From NCBI GenBank assembly GCA_965200525.1, contig OZ241368.1, forward strand, positions 124,001 to 188,000: a DNA stretch of 64,000 nt, read 5' to 3'. The notes below the pieces were generated by a model, which saw only the letters and a list, made by a program, of their open reading frames with translations, was not told the origin of the DNA and made no database searches. Positions 7,473-17,181 of the stretch are shown here, one piece after another. Position 1 is the stretch's first letter; each line of letters opens with the position of its first letter. Both the position numbers and the translations under genes were made by a program. Source of the DNA: JANNPJ01 sp965200525. GTDB taxonomy: Bacteria > Actinomycetota > Actinomycetes > Actinomycetales > Kineosporiaceae.

Positions 7473-8102
7473 TCAGTGGTCGCGCGTGCGGTCACGATGG
7501 GCGCGGGCCTTGGCCCGGTTGCCGCACGCGGCCATCGAGCACCAGCGGCGCCGGTGGGACTTGGTGCGGTCGTAGAACCACAGGGTGCAGGTGGGGCCCT
7601 CGCAGTGGCGCACGAGGGCCGGGTCGCCGGCCGACAGCAGGCGCGCCGCCGCCTCGGCGGGGGGTACGAGCAGTTGCCTCGGCTCGTGCCAGTGCCGGGC
7701 GCGCTCGATCACGAGGGCGCCTGTGGCGACGTCGAGCCGGGGGTAGGCGCGGTCGAGTTCCAGGATCTCGTTCAGCCGAATCCGGACTCGTTGCGGGATC
7801 ACGGACTCGGGCTCACCGGTGGCCGGCCGGCCAGACCGCTGGGCCCACTCGGCGATGGCCGGGCGCAACCATTCGCGCAGCGCCACCGCCTCCTCCGCGA
7901 CCGCGTCGAGCTGGGCCGGCGAGAACAGCCGGCGAGCGGCGGTGCCGTCAGCCGGCTCGATGAGGCAGGCTCGTTCGAGCCAGTCGAGGTAGGCCTGACC
8001 GTCGGTGAGGAACTCGACCGGTTCCTGCTGGGGCGTCGCGATGCTGTTGACGAAGTCCAGGGCCGGGTCGTCGCCGAGCCCGATCAGTTCCGTGCTGTCC
8101 AC
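7473..8102 (-). CDS. CGNR zinc-finger / ABATE domain regulator
   Basis: About 209 residues: an N-terminal ABATE-type helical domain (DDPALDFVNSIATP, GQAYLDWLERA) that is thought to bind small ligands, followed by a C-terminal CGNR zinc finger (CEGPTC ... RRRWCSMAACGNRAKARAHR) that binds DNA. I use GTG 8102 because GGAGG lies five bases upstream; an in-frame TTG at 8129 is possible but less supported. The family acts as one-component transcription regulators. It is divergent from the alpha/beta hydrolase at 8233, and nested inverted repeats fill the gap. Confidence 0.87.
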   Translation of the reverse strand: MDSTELIGLGDDPALDFVNSIATPQQEPVEFLTDGQAYLDWLERACLIEPADGTAARRLFSPAQLDAVAEEAVALREWLRPAIAEWAQRSGRPATGEPESVIPQRVRIRLNEILELDRAYPRLDVATGALVIERARHWHEPRQLLVPPAEAAARLLSAGDPALVRHCEGPTCTLWFYDRTKSHRRRWCSMAACGNRAKARAHRDRTRDH

Positions 8103-8148
8103 ACCCACCTCCGTCCCCACCCGCCTCAACTAACCGCTGATCCGTCCT

Positions 8149-8178
8149 TTGACAGGTTACCCCCTATCTGACTAACCT
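8149..8178 (+). promoter_or_regulatory. Candidate promoter of the alpha/beta hydrolase gene
   Basis: TTGACA at 8149-8154 and TAACCT at 8173-8178, spaced 18 bp, resemble a housekeeping sigma promoter reading towards the hydrolase. The -10 element lies inside the left arm of the inverted repeat described in the next entry. Confidence 0.5.
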
Positions 8179-8207
8179 TCAAAACACGCTAATAAAGGTT
8201 AGCGTGT
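8172..8207. promoter_or_regulatory. Nested inverted repeats, probable CGNR operator
   Basis: CTAACCTT (8172-8179) pairs with AAGGTTAG (8195-8202), and ACACGCTA (8184-8191) pairs with TAGCGTGT (8200-8207). Both repeats are perfect 8-bp arms and they share bases, so they form two alternative operator or stem arrangements. They overlap the probable promoter of the hydrolase and lie between it and the CGNR gene. Confidence 0.65.
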
Positions 8208-8232
8208 GTCGATCGCTCGAAGGAGAAGACTC

Positions 8233-9087
8233 ATGACTGCCATCCGTCACCGCACCATCAGCGTCGAGGGCCTGGACGTGTTCGTCCGTGAGGCCGGCGA
8301 TCCCGCGCGTCCCACTCTGGTGCTGCTGCCCGGCTACCCCTCCAGCACCCGGGCCTACGTCCGGCTGATCGACCGGGTCGCCCGCGACTGGCACACCGTG
8401 GCCATCGACTATCCGGGTTTCGGCAGCTCCGAGCCGCTGCCGCAGTCACCGACCTTCGACGCCCTGGCCGCCGTCACGGCCAAGACCATCGACGCGCTCG
8501 GCATCGGCGACTACGCGATCTACATGTTCGACTTCGGCGCCCCGGTCGGCTTCCGCATCGCCCTGGAGCACGACCAGCGGGTGCGCGGCCTGCTGGTGCA
8601 GAACGCCAACGCCTACACCGACGGGTTCGGGCCGGGCGTGGCCGCACTGAACGGCTGGTGGGGCGACCGCGAGAAAGGGCAGTCGACCGTGGACGGCTTC
8701 GTCACCCTGGCCGGCACCCAGAGCCAGTGGCAGGCCGGCGCCCGCGATCCCGAGCTCATCGATCCCGAGCAGGCCCTGGCCGACCAGCTCGTGATCGACC
8801 GCCCCGGGCGCGCGGAGTACATGAAGGCGCTGCTGTGGGACTACCAGACCAACCCGCCCCGCTACCCGGACTGGCAGGCCTGGCTGCGCCGTCGCCGGCC
8901 CGCCCTGATCGCCGCGTGGGGCCAGAACGATCCGTTCTTCACCGCCCCTGGTGCCGAGGCCTACCGCACCGACGTACCCGAGGCCGAGATCGTGCTGCTC
9001 GACACCGGCCACTTCGCTCTCGAGGAAGAGGTCGACGCCATCGCCGAGCTGACCGACAAGCTGATGCGAACCGCGTTCAGCGGCTGA
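8233..9087 (+). CDS. Alpha/beta hydrolase, epoxide-hydrolase/dehalogenase-like
   Basis: A 284-residue alpha/beta fold hydrolase. The oxyanion loop is LPGYPSS (about 32-38). The nucleophile position is D100 in MFDFGAPVG, so an aspartate rather than serine mechanism is expected, as in epoxide hydrolases and haloalkane dehalogenases. D233 in WGQNDPFF is the acid and H260 in DTGHFALEE the base. ATG 8233 follows GAAGGAGAAG. It probably hydrolyses an epoxide, halide or similar small molecule; the substrate is not readable. It is controlled, I infer, by the divergent CGNR regulator. Confidence 0.88.
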   Translation: MTAIRHRTISVEGLDVFVREAGDPARPTLVLLPGYPSSTRAYVRLIDRVARDWHTVAIDYPGFGSSEPLPQSPTFDALAAVTAKTIDALGIGDYAIYMFDFGAPVGFRIALEHDQRVRGLLVQNANAYTDGFGPGVAALNGWWGDREKGQSTVDGFVTLAGTQSQWQAGARDPELIDPEQALADQLVIDRPGRAEYMKALLWDYQTNPPRYPDWQAWLRRRRPALIAAWGQNDPFFTAPGAEAYRTDVPEAEIVLLDTGHFALEEEVDAIAELTDKLMRTAFSG

Positions 9088-9095
9088 CGTCGCAA

Positions 9096-9947
9096 TCAGG
9101 CCGCTTGCTTGAACTTTCGCACGGTCAGCGGGACGCAGATACCGATGATCAGCGCGCAGTAGATGAGCATGGCCGGGACCGGGTGTTCCAGCGGCCAGCT
9201 TCCGGAGGTCCTGGTTCCCTGGGTGACCTGGCGGATGGCTGCGACGATCGCCGACAGCGGGTTGTACTCACCGAAAGCCCTTAATACGGCGTTCATCCCG
9301 CTGATCGGTACGAAGGTGCCGGCCAGGAACGACAGGGGCAGCACGATGGCGAACCCGATCCCCTGGACGGCGTCCGCGGAGCCAATGAGCATGCCCATCA
9401 GCACGCCGACGGTGGTGAAGGCGAGCAGGCCCAGCAGGATCAGCCCGATCAGCTCGAAGAAGCCGGCGATGCTCAGGTCCGGGCGCCAGCCCAGGGCCAG
9501 CCCGATGCCGGCCACGATCAGCAGGCCGAGAATCTGCTCGATCATCTGCCCGACGATCTGGGCGGTCACGACCGCCAGCCGGCTGATCGGCAGGGACTTG
9601 AACCGATCGACGACGCCGCTGGAGAAGTCGGTGGCCGTGGCCGTCCCGGAACCCATCACCCCGAAGGCGATCGACTGGGCGATCAGGCCGGGCAGCAGGA
9701 AGTCCTGGTACCGCATGCCGGGGATCTTGATCGCGCTGCCGAAGACGTAGAGGAAGAGCAGGGTGAAGATGATCGGCTGGATGGTGACGTCGGAGAGGCG
9801 CTCGGGCACGCGCGGGATCGTGCGCAGCCCCCGGGCGATGAGCAACCAGGTCTCCTGCAGGTAGCGCTGGAGGGCGGGCGCGCGCGGCGGCAGCGGCTCG
9901 TGCGCCGAGAGCCGGCCGGGAGTGGGTGCGTCGGCGATCGTCGTCAT
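9096..9947 (-). CDS. ABC-2 type exporter permease (DrrB-like)
   Basis: A 283-residue membrane subunit with about six hydrophobic helices, the ABC-2 pattern (LLFLYVFGSAIKIPG, FLLPGLIAQSIAF, RFKSLPISRLAV, a central Gly-rich helix block and FLAGTFVPISGM). It forms the channel for efflux of a lipophilic compound with the ATPase encoded just upstream. Its ATG overlaps the TGA of the ATPase gene (ATGA at 9944-9947), so the two are translationally coupled. Cognate drugs cannot be inferred. Confidence 0.92.
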   Translation of the reverse strand: MTTIADAPTPGRLSAHEPLPPRAPALQRYLQETWLLIARGLRTIPRVPERLSDVTIQPIIFTLLFLYVFGSAIKIPGMRYQDFLLPGLIAQSIAFGVMGSGTATATDFSSGVVDRFKSLPISRLAVVTAQIVGQMIEQILGLLIVAGIGLALGWRPDLSIAGFFELIGLILLGLLAFTTVGVLMGMLIGSADAVQGIGFAIVLPLSFLAGTFVPISGMNAVLRAFGEYNPLSAIVAAIRQVTQGTRTSGSWPLEHPVPAMLIYCALIIGICVPLTVRKFKQAA

Positions 9948-10891
9948 GCCATCTCCTTGAGGGCCGGCCCGGTCAGGGCCAGGAACGCGTCGTCCAGGGT
10001 CGGGCGCCGAAGCGCGATCTCGTCCACGGCGACCCCGCTGGCCTGCACGGCCGCGGTCACGGCAGCCAGGTCGTCGGCCGCGGCGGGAGCCGGGATCGAC
10101 AGGGTGCGCCGCTCGGCGTTGTCGCTCACGCTGAAGAGCGGGCCCAGGGCCTCGCGCAGCTGGGCGAAGCCGGCGGCGTCCACGGTCATCACGTCGACCC
10201 GCTGCCCACCGATCTGGTTCTTCAGCTCGGCCGGCGTGCCGCTGGCGGTGGCCCGCCCGTGGTCGATCAGGACGATGTGGTCGGCCAGGGTGTCGGCCTC
10301 GTCCAGGTACTGGGTGGTCAGCAGCAGGGTGATGCCCTCGCTGACCAGCTCACGGATCGTCGACCAGACGACCTGGCGGCTGCGCGGGTCGAGCCCGGTG
10401 GTCGGCTCGTCCAGGACCAGCAGGCGCGGCTGCACGACCAGGCTGGCGGCCAGGTCGACGCGCCGGCGCTGCCCACCGGAGAGCGACTTCACCAGCTGGT
10501 CGCGGAACTCCCCGACGTCGAAGCGGTCGATGAGCCGATCGACCACCCGCAGCGCGGCCGGCTCGCCGTACCCGCGCAGGCGGGCCATGAGGACGAGGTT
10601 CTCCCTGGCCGTGAGGTTGTCCTCCAGAGCCGCGAACTGTCCGGTGAGGCTGATCACCGAGCGCACGGCGTCCGGCTGGGTGGAGATGTCGTAGCCGCAG
10701 ACGCTCGCCCGCCCGGAGGTCGGCTGGGCGAGCGTGGCCAGCATCCGCACGACGGTGGTCTTGCCCGCGCCGTTGGGTCCGAGCAGGGACAGCACCGTGC
10801 CTTCGGGCACGGACAGGTCGAAATGGTCCACGGCGGTGAAGTCGCCGAACTTCTTGGTGAGCTGGTGGGCCTCGATGGCGAGATCGCCCAT
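9944..10891 (-). CDS. ABC exporter ATP-binding protein (DrrA-like)
   Basis: A 315-residue ATPase with Walker A GPNGAGKTT, Q-loop TGQFAALEDNLTARENL, signature SGGQRRRVDLAASL, Walker B LLVLDEPTTGLDP and the DrrA-type C-terminal extension ending in RPTLDDAFLALTG. This domain layout marks the drug-resistance/daunorubicin exporter family. ATG 10891 is chosen because the conserved N-terminus starts there; a longer frame to 10966 is unrelated sequence. It forms an operon with the permease at 9096-9947. A second set of the same type occurs at 29468-31215. Confidence 0.93.
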   Translation of the reverse strand: MGDLAIEAHQLTKKFGDFTAVDHFDLSVPEGTVLSLLGPNGAGKTTVVRMLATLAQPTSGRASVCGYDISTQPDAVRSVISLTGQFAALEDNLTARENLVLMARLRGYGEPAALRVVDRLIDRFDVGEFRDQLVKSLSGGQRRRVDLAASLVVQPRLLVLDEPTTGLDPRSRQVVWSTIRELVSEGITLLLTTQYLDEADTLADHIVLIDHGRATASGTPAELKNQIGGQRVDVMTVDAAGFAQLREALGPLFSVSDNAERRTLSIPAPAAADDLAAVTAAVQASGVAVDEIALRRPTLDDAFLALTGPALKEMA

Positions 10892-10998
10892 GAGTCCTGG
10901 GTCCTTCCGGTGGTCACTGCCGGGCCGGCAGCCCACGACAGCGTAGCGAGCGCGCCGCTCGGCCACCGTGTGGCCCGCGGCGGTCCGTCAGGCGGCGC

Positions 10999-12003
10999 TC
11001 AGAGAGGGGGCCCGCCGGTGCCGCGGACCACCAGGCGAGGAACGACGACGACCTCGGTGTCCTTGGTCCGGCCGCGGTCCAGTCGTTCGGCGAGCGCGAG
11101 AATCGCGTGTTCACTCAGTTCGGCCGGGTTCTGGCTCACCGTGGTCAGATCGACGTGGGCCAGTCGGGCCACCGGACTGTCGTCGTAGCCGACGACCGAC
11201 ATCTGCTCGGGCACGTCCACCCCGGCCCGCACCAGCTTGTCGATGAAACCCAGGGCGCAACGGTCGTTGAACGCCAGAACGCCGGTGGGACGGGAGGTTT
11301 CCGGCAGGATCGCCGCGGCCGCCTCAGCACCGGCCGTCTCGGTCTGCCCGCCGGCGACGACCTGGATCTGGTCCAGCAGCCCGTGCCTGCGCATGGCCGC
11401 GCGGTATCCCCGGCGACGTAGGCCGGCGATCGCCCCTCGGCCACCGTCGACGTAGGCGATGCGGCGGTGTCCGAGGCCGACCAGATGGTCCACCTCCAAC
11501 TCCACGCCCTTGTCGTCCGCGGCCCGCACGACGTCGACATCGCCCGAATTGACCGGGCGCCCGACCACGACCAGGGGCAACTGCCGGCCCAGGGCGCTGA
11601 GGTGCTGATCAGTACCGCTCGGCCCCACCAGCAGCAGCCCTTCACACCGGGAGTCCAGCAGGGTCTCGGTGGCCCGGGTGAGGTCGCGGTGTCGCGTGGT
11701 CGTGCTCAGGACGACGTCGAACCGGTGCCGCTCGGCCGCCTCGTGGATGTCCTGCACCAGTTCGGCGTGGAAGGCGTTGCTGACGTCGAACACCACCCCG
11801 ATCGACCGGCTGCGCCGGCTGGCCAGCGCGCTGGCGGCCCGGTCGGGCCGGTAGCCCAGGCGCGCGGTGACCTCCAGGACGCGCTCGCGGGTCGCCGTGC
11901 TCGGCCCGGGCACGCCCCGCAGCACCAGGGAGACCGTCGCCGTGGACACGCCCGCCTCGGCGGCCACATCTTCCAGCCGCGGCCGGCGCGGGGTTTCGTT
12001 CAT
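10999..12003 (-). CDS. LacI-family transcriptional repressor
   Basis: A 334-residue repressor: LacI helix-turn-helix at about 8-30 (LEDVAAEAGVSTATVSLVLRG), hinge helix, then a periplasmic-binding-protein-like sugar domain (SIGVVFDVSNAFHAEL, GVLAFNDRCALGFID, SVVGYDDSPVARL). ATG 12003 follows GAGGTGAG. It is divergent from a Gfo/Idh/MocA dehydrogenase and a sugar isomerase gene, with a classical LacI palindrome in the gap, so it should repress sugar or cyclitol catabolism until the inducer appears. Confidence 0.93.
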   Translation of the reverse strand: MNETPRRPRLEDVAAEAGVSTATVSLVLRGVPGPSTATRERVLEVTARLGYRPDRAASALASRRSRSIGVVFDVSNAFHAELVQDIHEAAERHRFDVVLSTTTRHRDLTRATETLLDSRCEGLLLVGPSGTDQHLSALGRQLPLVVVGRPVNSGDVDVVRAADDKGVELEVDHLVGLGHRRIAYVDGGRGAIAGLRRRGYRAAMRRHGLLDQIQVVAGGQTETAGAEAAAAILPETSRPTGVLAFNDRCALGFIDKLVRAGVDVPEQMSVVGYDDSPVARLAHVDLTTVSQNPAELSEHAILALAERLDRGRTKDTEVVVVPRLVVRGTGGPPL

Positions 12004-12062
12004 GCTCAGACCGCTCACCTCTCGACTCTTGACAGCAACCGTACCGCACGTCAACACTCGAC

Positions 12063-12076
12063 TTAAAGCGCTTTAA
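12063..12076. promoter_or_regulatory. LacI operator
   Basis: Perfect 14-bp palindrome TTAAAGCGCTTTAA with a central CG step, characteristic of LacI/GalR-family operators. It is located 60 bp upstream of the LacI start and 61 bp upstream of the dehydrogenase start. Confidence 0.8.
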
Positions 12077-12136
12077 AGGCCCGCTCTCGGAACGTGCCGG
12101 ATCGGGGCCGGGGTCGACGATGACCAGGAGGATCGC

Positions 12137-13318
<1,182 letters not shown>

Positions 13319-13374
13319 AAGTCCAGCGCCTGCGCTGCCTCTCCCCCGACCACTGGACGAAAGGTTCACTCCTC

Positions 13375-14373
13375 ATGACGCTCAAGCTCGGCGCCTACAC
13401 CGCCTGCCTGCACGACCGGTCGCTGGCCGAGGCCCTGGACGTGCTCCGGATCGACGAGCTGACCTCGGTCGAGGTCAACACCGGGGGGTTCATCCCCTCC
13501 CCGCACTGCCACGTCGACGCCCTGCTGGCCTCCGAACAGGCCCGCAAGAACTACCTGGCCGAGTTCTCCTCGCGCGACCTTGAACTGACCGGGCTGAACT
13601 GCAACGGAAACCCGCTCAACCCGCTGCCCGGAGTCGGCCCCAAGCACGCCGACGACCTGCGCCGCACGATCGAGCTCGCCGGCGCCCTCGGGGTGCGCAA
13701 CGTGGTCACCATGTCCGGCACCCCCGGCTCGGACCCCGGCGCGCTCTACCCCTCGTGGGTGGTGAACCCCTGGGACGGCGTCTACATGGACGTGCTGGAC
13801 TACCAGTGGGACGTCGCCGCTCCGTTCTGGTCCGAGATCGACGCGCTGGCGCGGGCCAACGACGTGCGGGTCGCCATCGAGATGCACCCGCACAACCTGG
13901 TCTTCTCCCCCGTCACCCTGCGCCGGCTGGTCGACCTGGTGGGGGCCACCAACGTCGGCGCCGAGATGGATCCCTCCCACCTGATGTGGCAGGGCATGGA
14001 CGTCGTGGAGTGCATCCGCTACCTCGGACCGCTGGTGTTCCACGCCGCGGCCAAGGACGCGATGATCACGCCCGGCGTCGACATCCGCGGCGTGCTCGAC
14101 ACCTCCTTCACCCGGGTACCGGCCGACGCCGAGGGCAAGGTGCCGACCGGTTACGGTTTCTGGTGCGCCTCCTGGCCGCAGAACCCGGCCTGGAAGTTCG
14201 TCGCCGTCGGCGTCGGGCACGACGTCGGCTATTGGACCGAGTTCCTTCGCGCCCTCGCCGAGGTCGACCCCGACATGGCGGTCAACATCGAACACGAGGA
14301 CGGCGACTACTCGCGCCTGGACGGGCTCGCGCTGGCCGCCACCAACCTGCGCGCGGCGGCGGCACAGCTCTGA
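13375..14373 (+). CDS. Sugar phosphate isomerase/epimerase (TIM barrel)
   Basis: A 332-residue member of the AP-endonuclease-family-2/xylose-isomerase-like superfamily. Metal-ligand segments are visible: AIEMHPHNL (Glu), EMDPSHLMW (Asp and His) and NIEHEDGDY (Glu). These enzymes epimerise, isomerise or dehydrate sugars and inosose, often beside Gfo/Idh/MocA dehydrogenases as here. The spacing of 56 bp suggests one operon with 12137-13318. The start ATG 13375 is preceded by GAAAGG. Confidence 0.9.
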   Translation: MTLKLGAYTACLHDRSLAEALDVLRIDELTSVEVNTGGFIPSPHCHVDALLASEQARKNYLAEFSSRDLELTGLNCNGNPLNPLPGVGPKHADDLRRTIELAGALGVRNVVTMSGTPGSDPGALYPSWVVNPWDGVYMDVLDYQWDVAAPFWSEIDALARANDVRVAIEMHPHNLVFSPVTLRRLVDLVGATNVGAEMDPSHLMWQGMDVVECIRYLGPLVFHAAAKDAMITPGVDIRGVLDTSFTRVPADAEGKVPTGYGFWCASWPQNPAWKFVAVGVGHDVGYWTEFLRALAEVDPDMAVNIEHEDGDYSRLDGLALAATNLRAAAAQL

Positions 14374-14419
14374 CCTCGAACGAGCGAGTACCTCTGCCAA
14401 TCCAGCGCCGCCGGTACTC

Positions 14420-15148
14420 CTACAGGTGACGCTGGAAGAACCGGGCCGCGCTGTCCAGCTCGAAGCCAGGCACCTCGCCGTGCCGGCCGGGGTTGGCGTG
14501 CAGGGTCTTCTCGCCCGACCCGAAGGCGTCGAACAGCGCCAGGGCCTGCTCGCGGGGTACTCGCTCGTCGTCCCACTGCACCAGGAACTGGACCGGCACG
14601 GTGATTCCCGCGGCCACCTCCGCCTTGGCCGCCGCGCCGCCGAGGCCGAGCACGGCCGCGCGCACCCGCGGTTCGGCGGCGACGAACGGCACGCCGAGAC
14701 CACACCCCAGGGAGACGCCCCAGTAGCCCACCGGGCCGGTGCCGACGTGCTCCAGGTCCTGCACCGCGTCTACGACAGCCTGCCATTCCGGCACGGTCCG
14801 GGTCGCGACCAGCGCCTGGAACTGCGCAATGACGACGGCGAGGTCCTCTCCCGCCTCGACCCGGACCTGGTTCTGAGTGGCCATCCGATCGAGGTGCTCA
14901 TCAGTGGGCCGGTCGCCGTGGCCGGGCACATCGACCGAGACCGCGGCGAAGCCGCACTCGCGCACGAGGTGGTGGGCAAGGGCCAGGATCTCCGGATCCG
15001 TCTTGTGCCGGCCGCCGCCGTGTCCGAGAACGATCAGCGGACGGGGCCTGTCGCCGCCGGTGGGGGTCCACAGGGCCAAGGGAATCTCGCCGAGACAGAA
15101 GAGCTGTTCGCGAACGCCCTGGGACGACGTTTCAGAGAGAAAAAGCAT
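14420..15148 (-). CDS. Dienelactone-hydrolase-like alpha/beta hydrolase
   Basis: A 242-residue cytosolic hydrolase. The nucleophile S146 lies in GYWGVSLGCG, the acid is D193 in QWDDERVP and the base is H223 in GRHGEVP, giving a complete Ser-Asp-His triad. LGHGGGRHK near residue 45 is the oxyanion loop. The family cleaves esters or lactones; the substrate is unknown. It is convergent with the sugar operon, ending 46 bp from it. ATG 15148 is the first methionine; a weak GAAAGG lies about 13 bases upstream. Confidence 0.87.
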   Translation of the reverse strand: MLFLSETSSQGVREQLFCLGEIPLALWTPTGGDRPRPLIVLGHGGGRHKTDPEILALAHHLVRECGFAAVSVDVPGHGDRPTDEHLDRMATQNQVRVEAGEDLAVVIAQFQALVATRTVPEWQAVVDAVQDLEHVGTGPVGYWGVSLGCGLGVPFVAAEPRVRAAVLGLGGAAAKAEVAAGITVPVQFLVQWDDERVPREQALALFDAFGSGEKTLHANPGRHGEVPGFELDSAARFFQRHL

Positions 15149-15356
15149 AGGTGTGAGTGCCTTTCGGGATGCCTCGTGCGGGCACTCCCTACGGCGCGTG
15201 CGGGAGGGAGCCCCGACCTGTCACAGCGTTGATCGGTCTCACCTCCTCAGTGCGAACGTGTACACAACGGGCTGAACATATCAGCTTCGGTGTCCGGCGG
15301 GGCCGGTGCGGTGACGAGTACCGCCGCACCGACCCCTGGCCGGGGTACGGCGGTGG

Positions 15357-15911
15357 CTACGCCGGACCCCAGGTGAACAGGTCGTTGCCCTTCTTCACGC
15401 CGCACGGGTACTGGATCATGTTCGCGAAGGCGGACGGGCTGGACGCCGCCCCGGAGACGTTCAGGCACATGTTGCTGTGCACGTTGCGGATGTAGTACCA
15501 ATCGAGCCCGGCCTGGTTGAACTGCTTCTGCAACCTCCAGCGGTCGTTCTGACTGGCGGCGCCGCAGGGGTACTCGATCACCAGAGCGTCCTTGACCGTG
15601 GAGGCGCCCTTGACGTTCATGCAGAGCCCACTGAGGTCTTCCTTCAGCTCCCACACTCCCGAGGTCACCTCGGTCATGTGCCAGGAGAAACTGGCATAGC
15701 AGTAGGACTGCTGGATCACGGCCGACTTGGTCGGCGTCTTGCCGATCAGACAGCCGTCCAGCGGGCCGCCCGAACCGGGCCCGCTGATGTAGGTCTCGAT
15801 GATCCAGGGCCCGCTGGTGGTCACGGCCTGGGCCGGTGCGGCGACGACACCGACCGTGGCGGCGACGAACAGGGCCGCCAGCAGGCTGATGAGACGACGG
15901 TGAAAACGCAT
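15357..15911 (-). CDS. Secreted ricin-type beta-trefoil lectin-like protein
   Basis: A 184-residue exported protein: Sec signal peptide 1-29 (RRLISLL ... APAQA), then a single beta-trefoil domain with the family features SGLCMNVKGAS, ALVIEYPCGAASQNDRW and NMCLNVSGAAS. Six cysteines suggest disulfides. Such domains bind carbohydrates on cell walls or in the environment; no catalytic domain is attached. ATG 15911 follows AAGGAGCACC. It is divergent from another small secreted protein at 16152. Confidence 0.85.
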   Translation of the reverse strand: MRFHRRLISLLAALFVAATVGVVAAPAQAVTTSGPWIIETYISGPGSGGPLDGCLIGKTPTKSAVIQQSYCYASFSWHMTEVTSGVWELKEDLSGLCMNVKGASTVKDALVIEYPCGAASQNDRWRLQKQFNQAGLDWYYIRNVHSNMCLNVSGAASSPSAFANMIQYPCGVKKGNDLFTWGPA

Positions 15912-16151
15912 GGTGCTCCTTGCGATTGGATCGAGGTCACAGATGTGGCCATCAGGGAGTGGGCACTATAGCCGATTTGTTCCGATGTCACTCTCCACCC
16001 GTGGGAGTACCACCATAGGTGGAGGCGGGCGGTGCCCGGTACTGCGCTCGTTGGGACTTGCGCTGCGACGGTGACAGTTTGGCGATCTGCGACCTAGGGT
16101 TCGGGCGTCCGATCGACCCGAGCTCATGCTCGCCGTCCCTGGGAGTCCCTG

Positions 16152-16559
16152 ATGATGACCCGAATGCTTCGCACCAAGCGCCAGATCGGCGCGGTCCTGG
16201 CCGCGATCGCTCTGTCGACCACCGCCGCGGTGGCACTCGACGTGTCCCCGGCGCAGGCCGCCGACAACTGCTCCGAGGTCAAGAACAAGCCCAACGGCGA
16301 GGGCTACGCCATCATCTACGCCGACGTCTGGATGCGCACCGGCCCTTACGGAAGCTGCCCGATCGTCCGCAACGTCAACGTCGGCCAGATCGTGTGGATC
16401 CACTGCGAGTACGTCAACAGCTACCACAACGGCTGGATCTGGGGCCGAGTCGACGGCACCGGTTCCTACGGCTGGCTGTACATCAACGGTGACATCGACC
16501 TGGTGATCACCGACGAGAACGGTGACGGCAACACCGACTACCAGTGGTGCTCCAAGTGA
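16152..16559 (+). CDS. Small secreted SH3-like protein
   Basis: A 135-residue secreted protein with a twin-basic N-terminus and a signal peptide (1-36, ending SPAQA). The mature part resembles a bacterial SH3 domain (VWMRTGPYGSCPIVRNVNVGQ, GWIWGRVDG, YGWLYI) with four cysteines that can form two disulfides. ATG 16152 or 16155 can start translation; no clear RBS is seen. The likely role is cell-wall or matrix binding. The C-terminal acidic DENGDGNTDY could bind calcium; this is speculative. Confidence 0.75.
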   Translation: MMTRMLRTKRQIGAVLAAIALSTTAAVALDVSPAQAADNCSEVKNKPNGEGYAIIYADVWMRTGPYGSCPIVRNVNVGQIVWIHCEYVNSYHNGWIWGRVDGTGSYGWLYINGDIDLVITDENGDGNTDYQWCSK

Positions 16560-17181
16560 CCTTCTGAGCGCCTGCTTCTCAAGGCCGGGGCCGCCGGCGC
16601 CAGGACATCCTGCGTCCTTCGTCGCAGGCGGCCCCGCAGCCTCAGCGGGTGGCATTTCACCGAAGCACTTGAGGGCGGCACAAGCGTCATCAACACCGTT
16701 CGACCGACGGGACCCGAAAACAACTAATCCCGTGACGCTTGCAGCCCCGTGACGTTTGTAGCCCCGAGACGAAGCAACGACCTCCGTCGCACTGCCGAGC
16801 ATGTTCGCGACCGCCTGCTCACGCAATTCCCGGTCCTACGAGTGCAGTGCCGCTAATCCGCCATCGTCGGCCTCATCCAAGCCGTGGCCTCGGCGACTGG
16901 GGCCTATGCCCTCGGGCGCTGGCGCCTACCGACCCCCAACCCATCTACACGGCAATAGCGCCGACCGCGGCGCCGGCCGCGTGACCCTCCTGCTTCGACG
17001 ACGAAAGCAGGCTAGAAGGTCACCGTCCCGCCTTTGTTGCCTCCCAGGAACGGGCCCCCTCCGGCTTCGACGAACGCCACCCAGCGGGCAAGCTCGTGCG
17101 GCCGGGCCCCCTCTCGTCGCTTTGCACCTCCAAATTGAACGGCCGCGGGGCGACCGGCCAAGCAGCTATCGGTTTGATTGA
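16560..17181. other. Long non-coding stretch with structured element
   Basis: About 620 bases, with a lower GC content than the surrounding genes and no credible gene. It contains a compound inverted repeat at 16981-17023 (outer arms GTGACC / GGTCAC; inner arms CCTGCTTCG / CGAAAGCAGG with a one-base bulge) and, just before it, the repeat CGCGGC / GCCGCG at 16966-16981. This could be a terminator pair or a small RNA; orientation is unknown. Confidence 0.4.
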
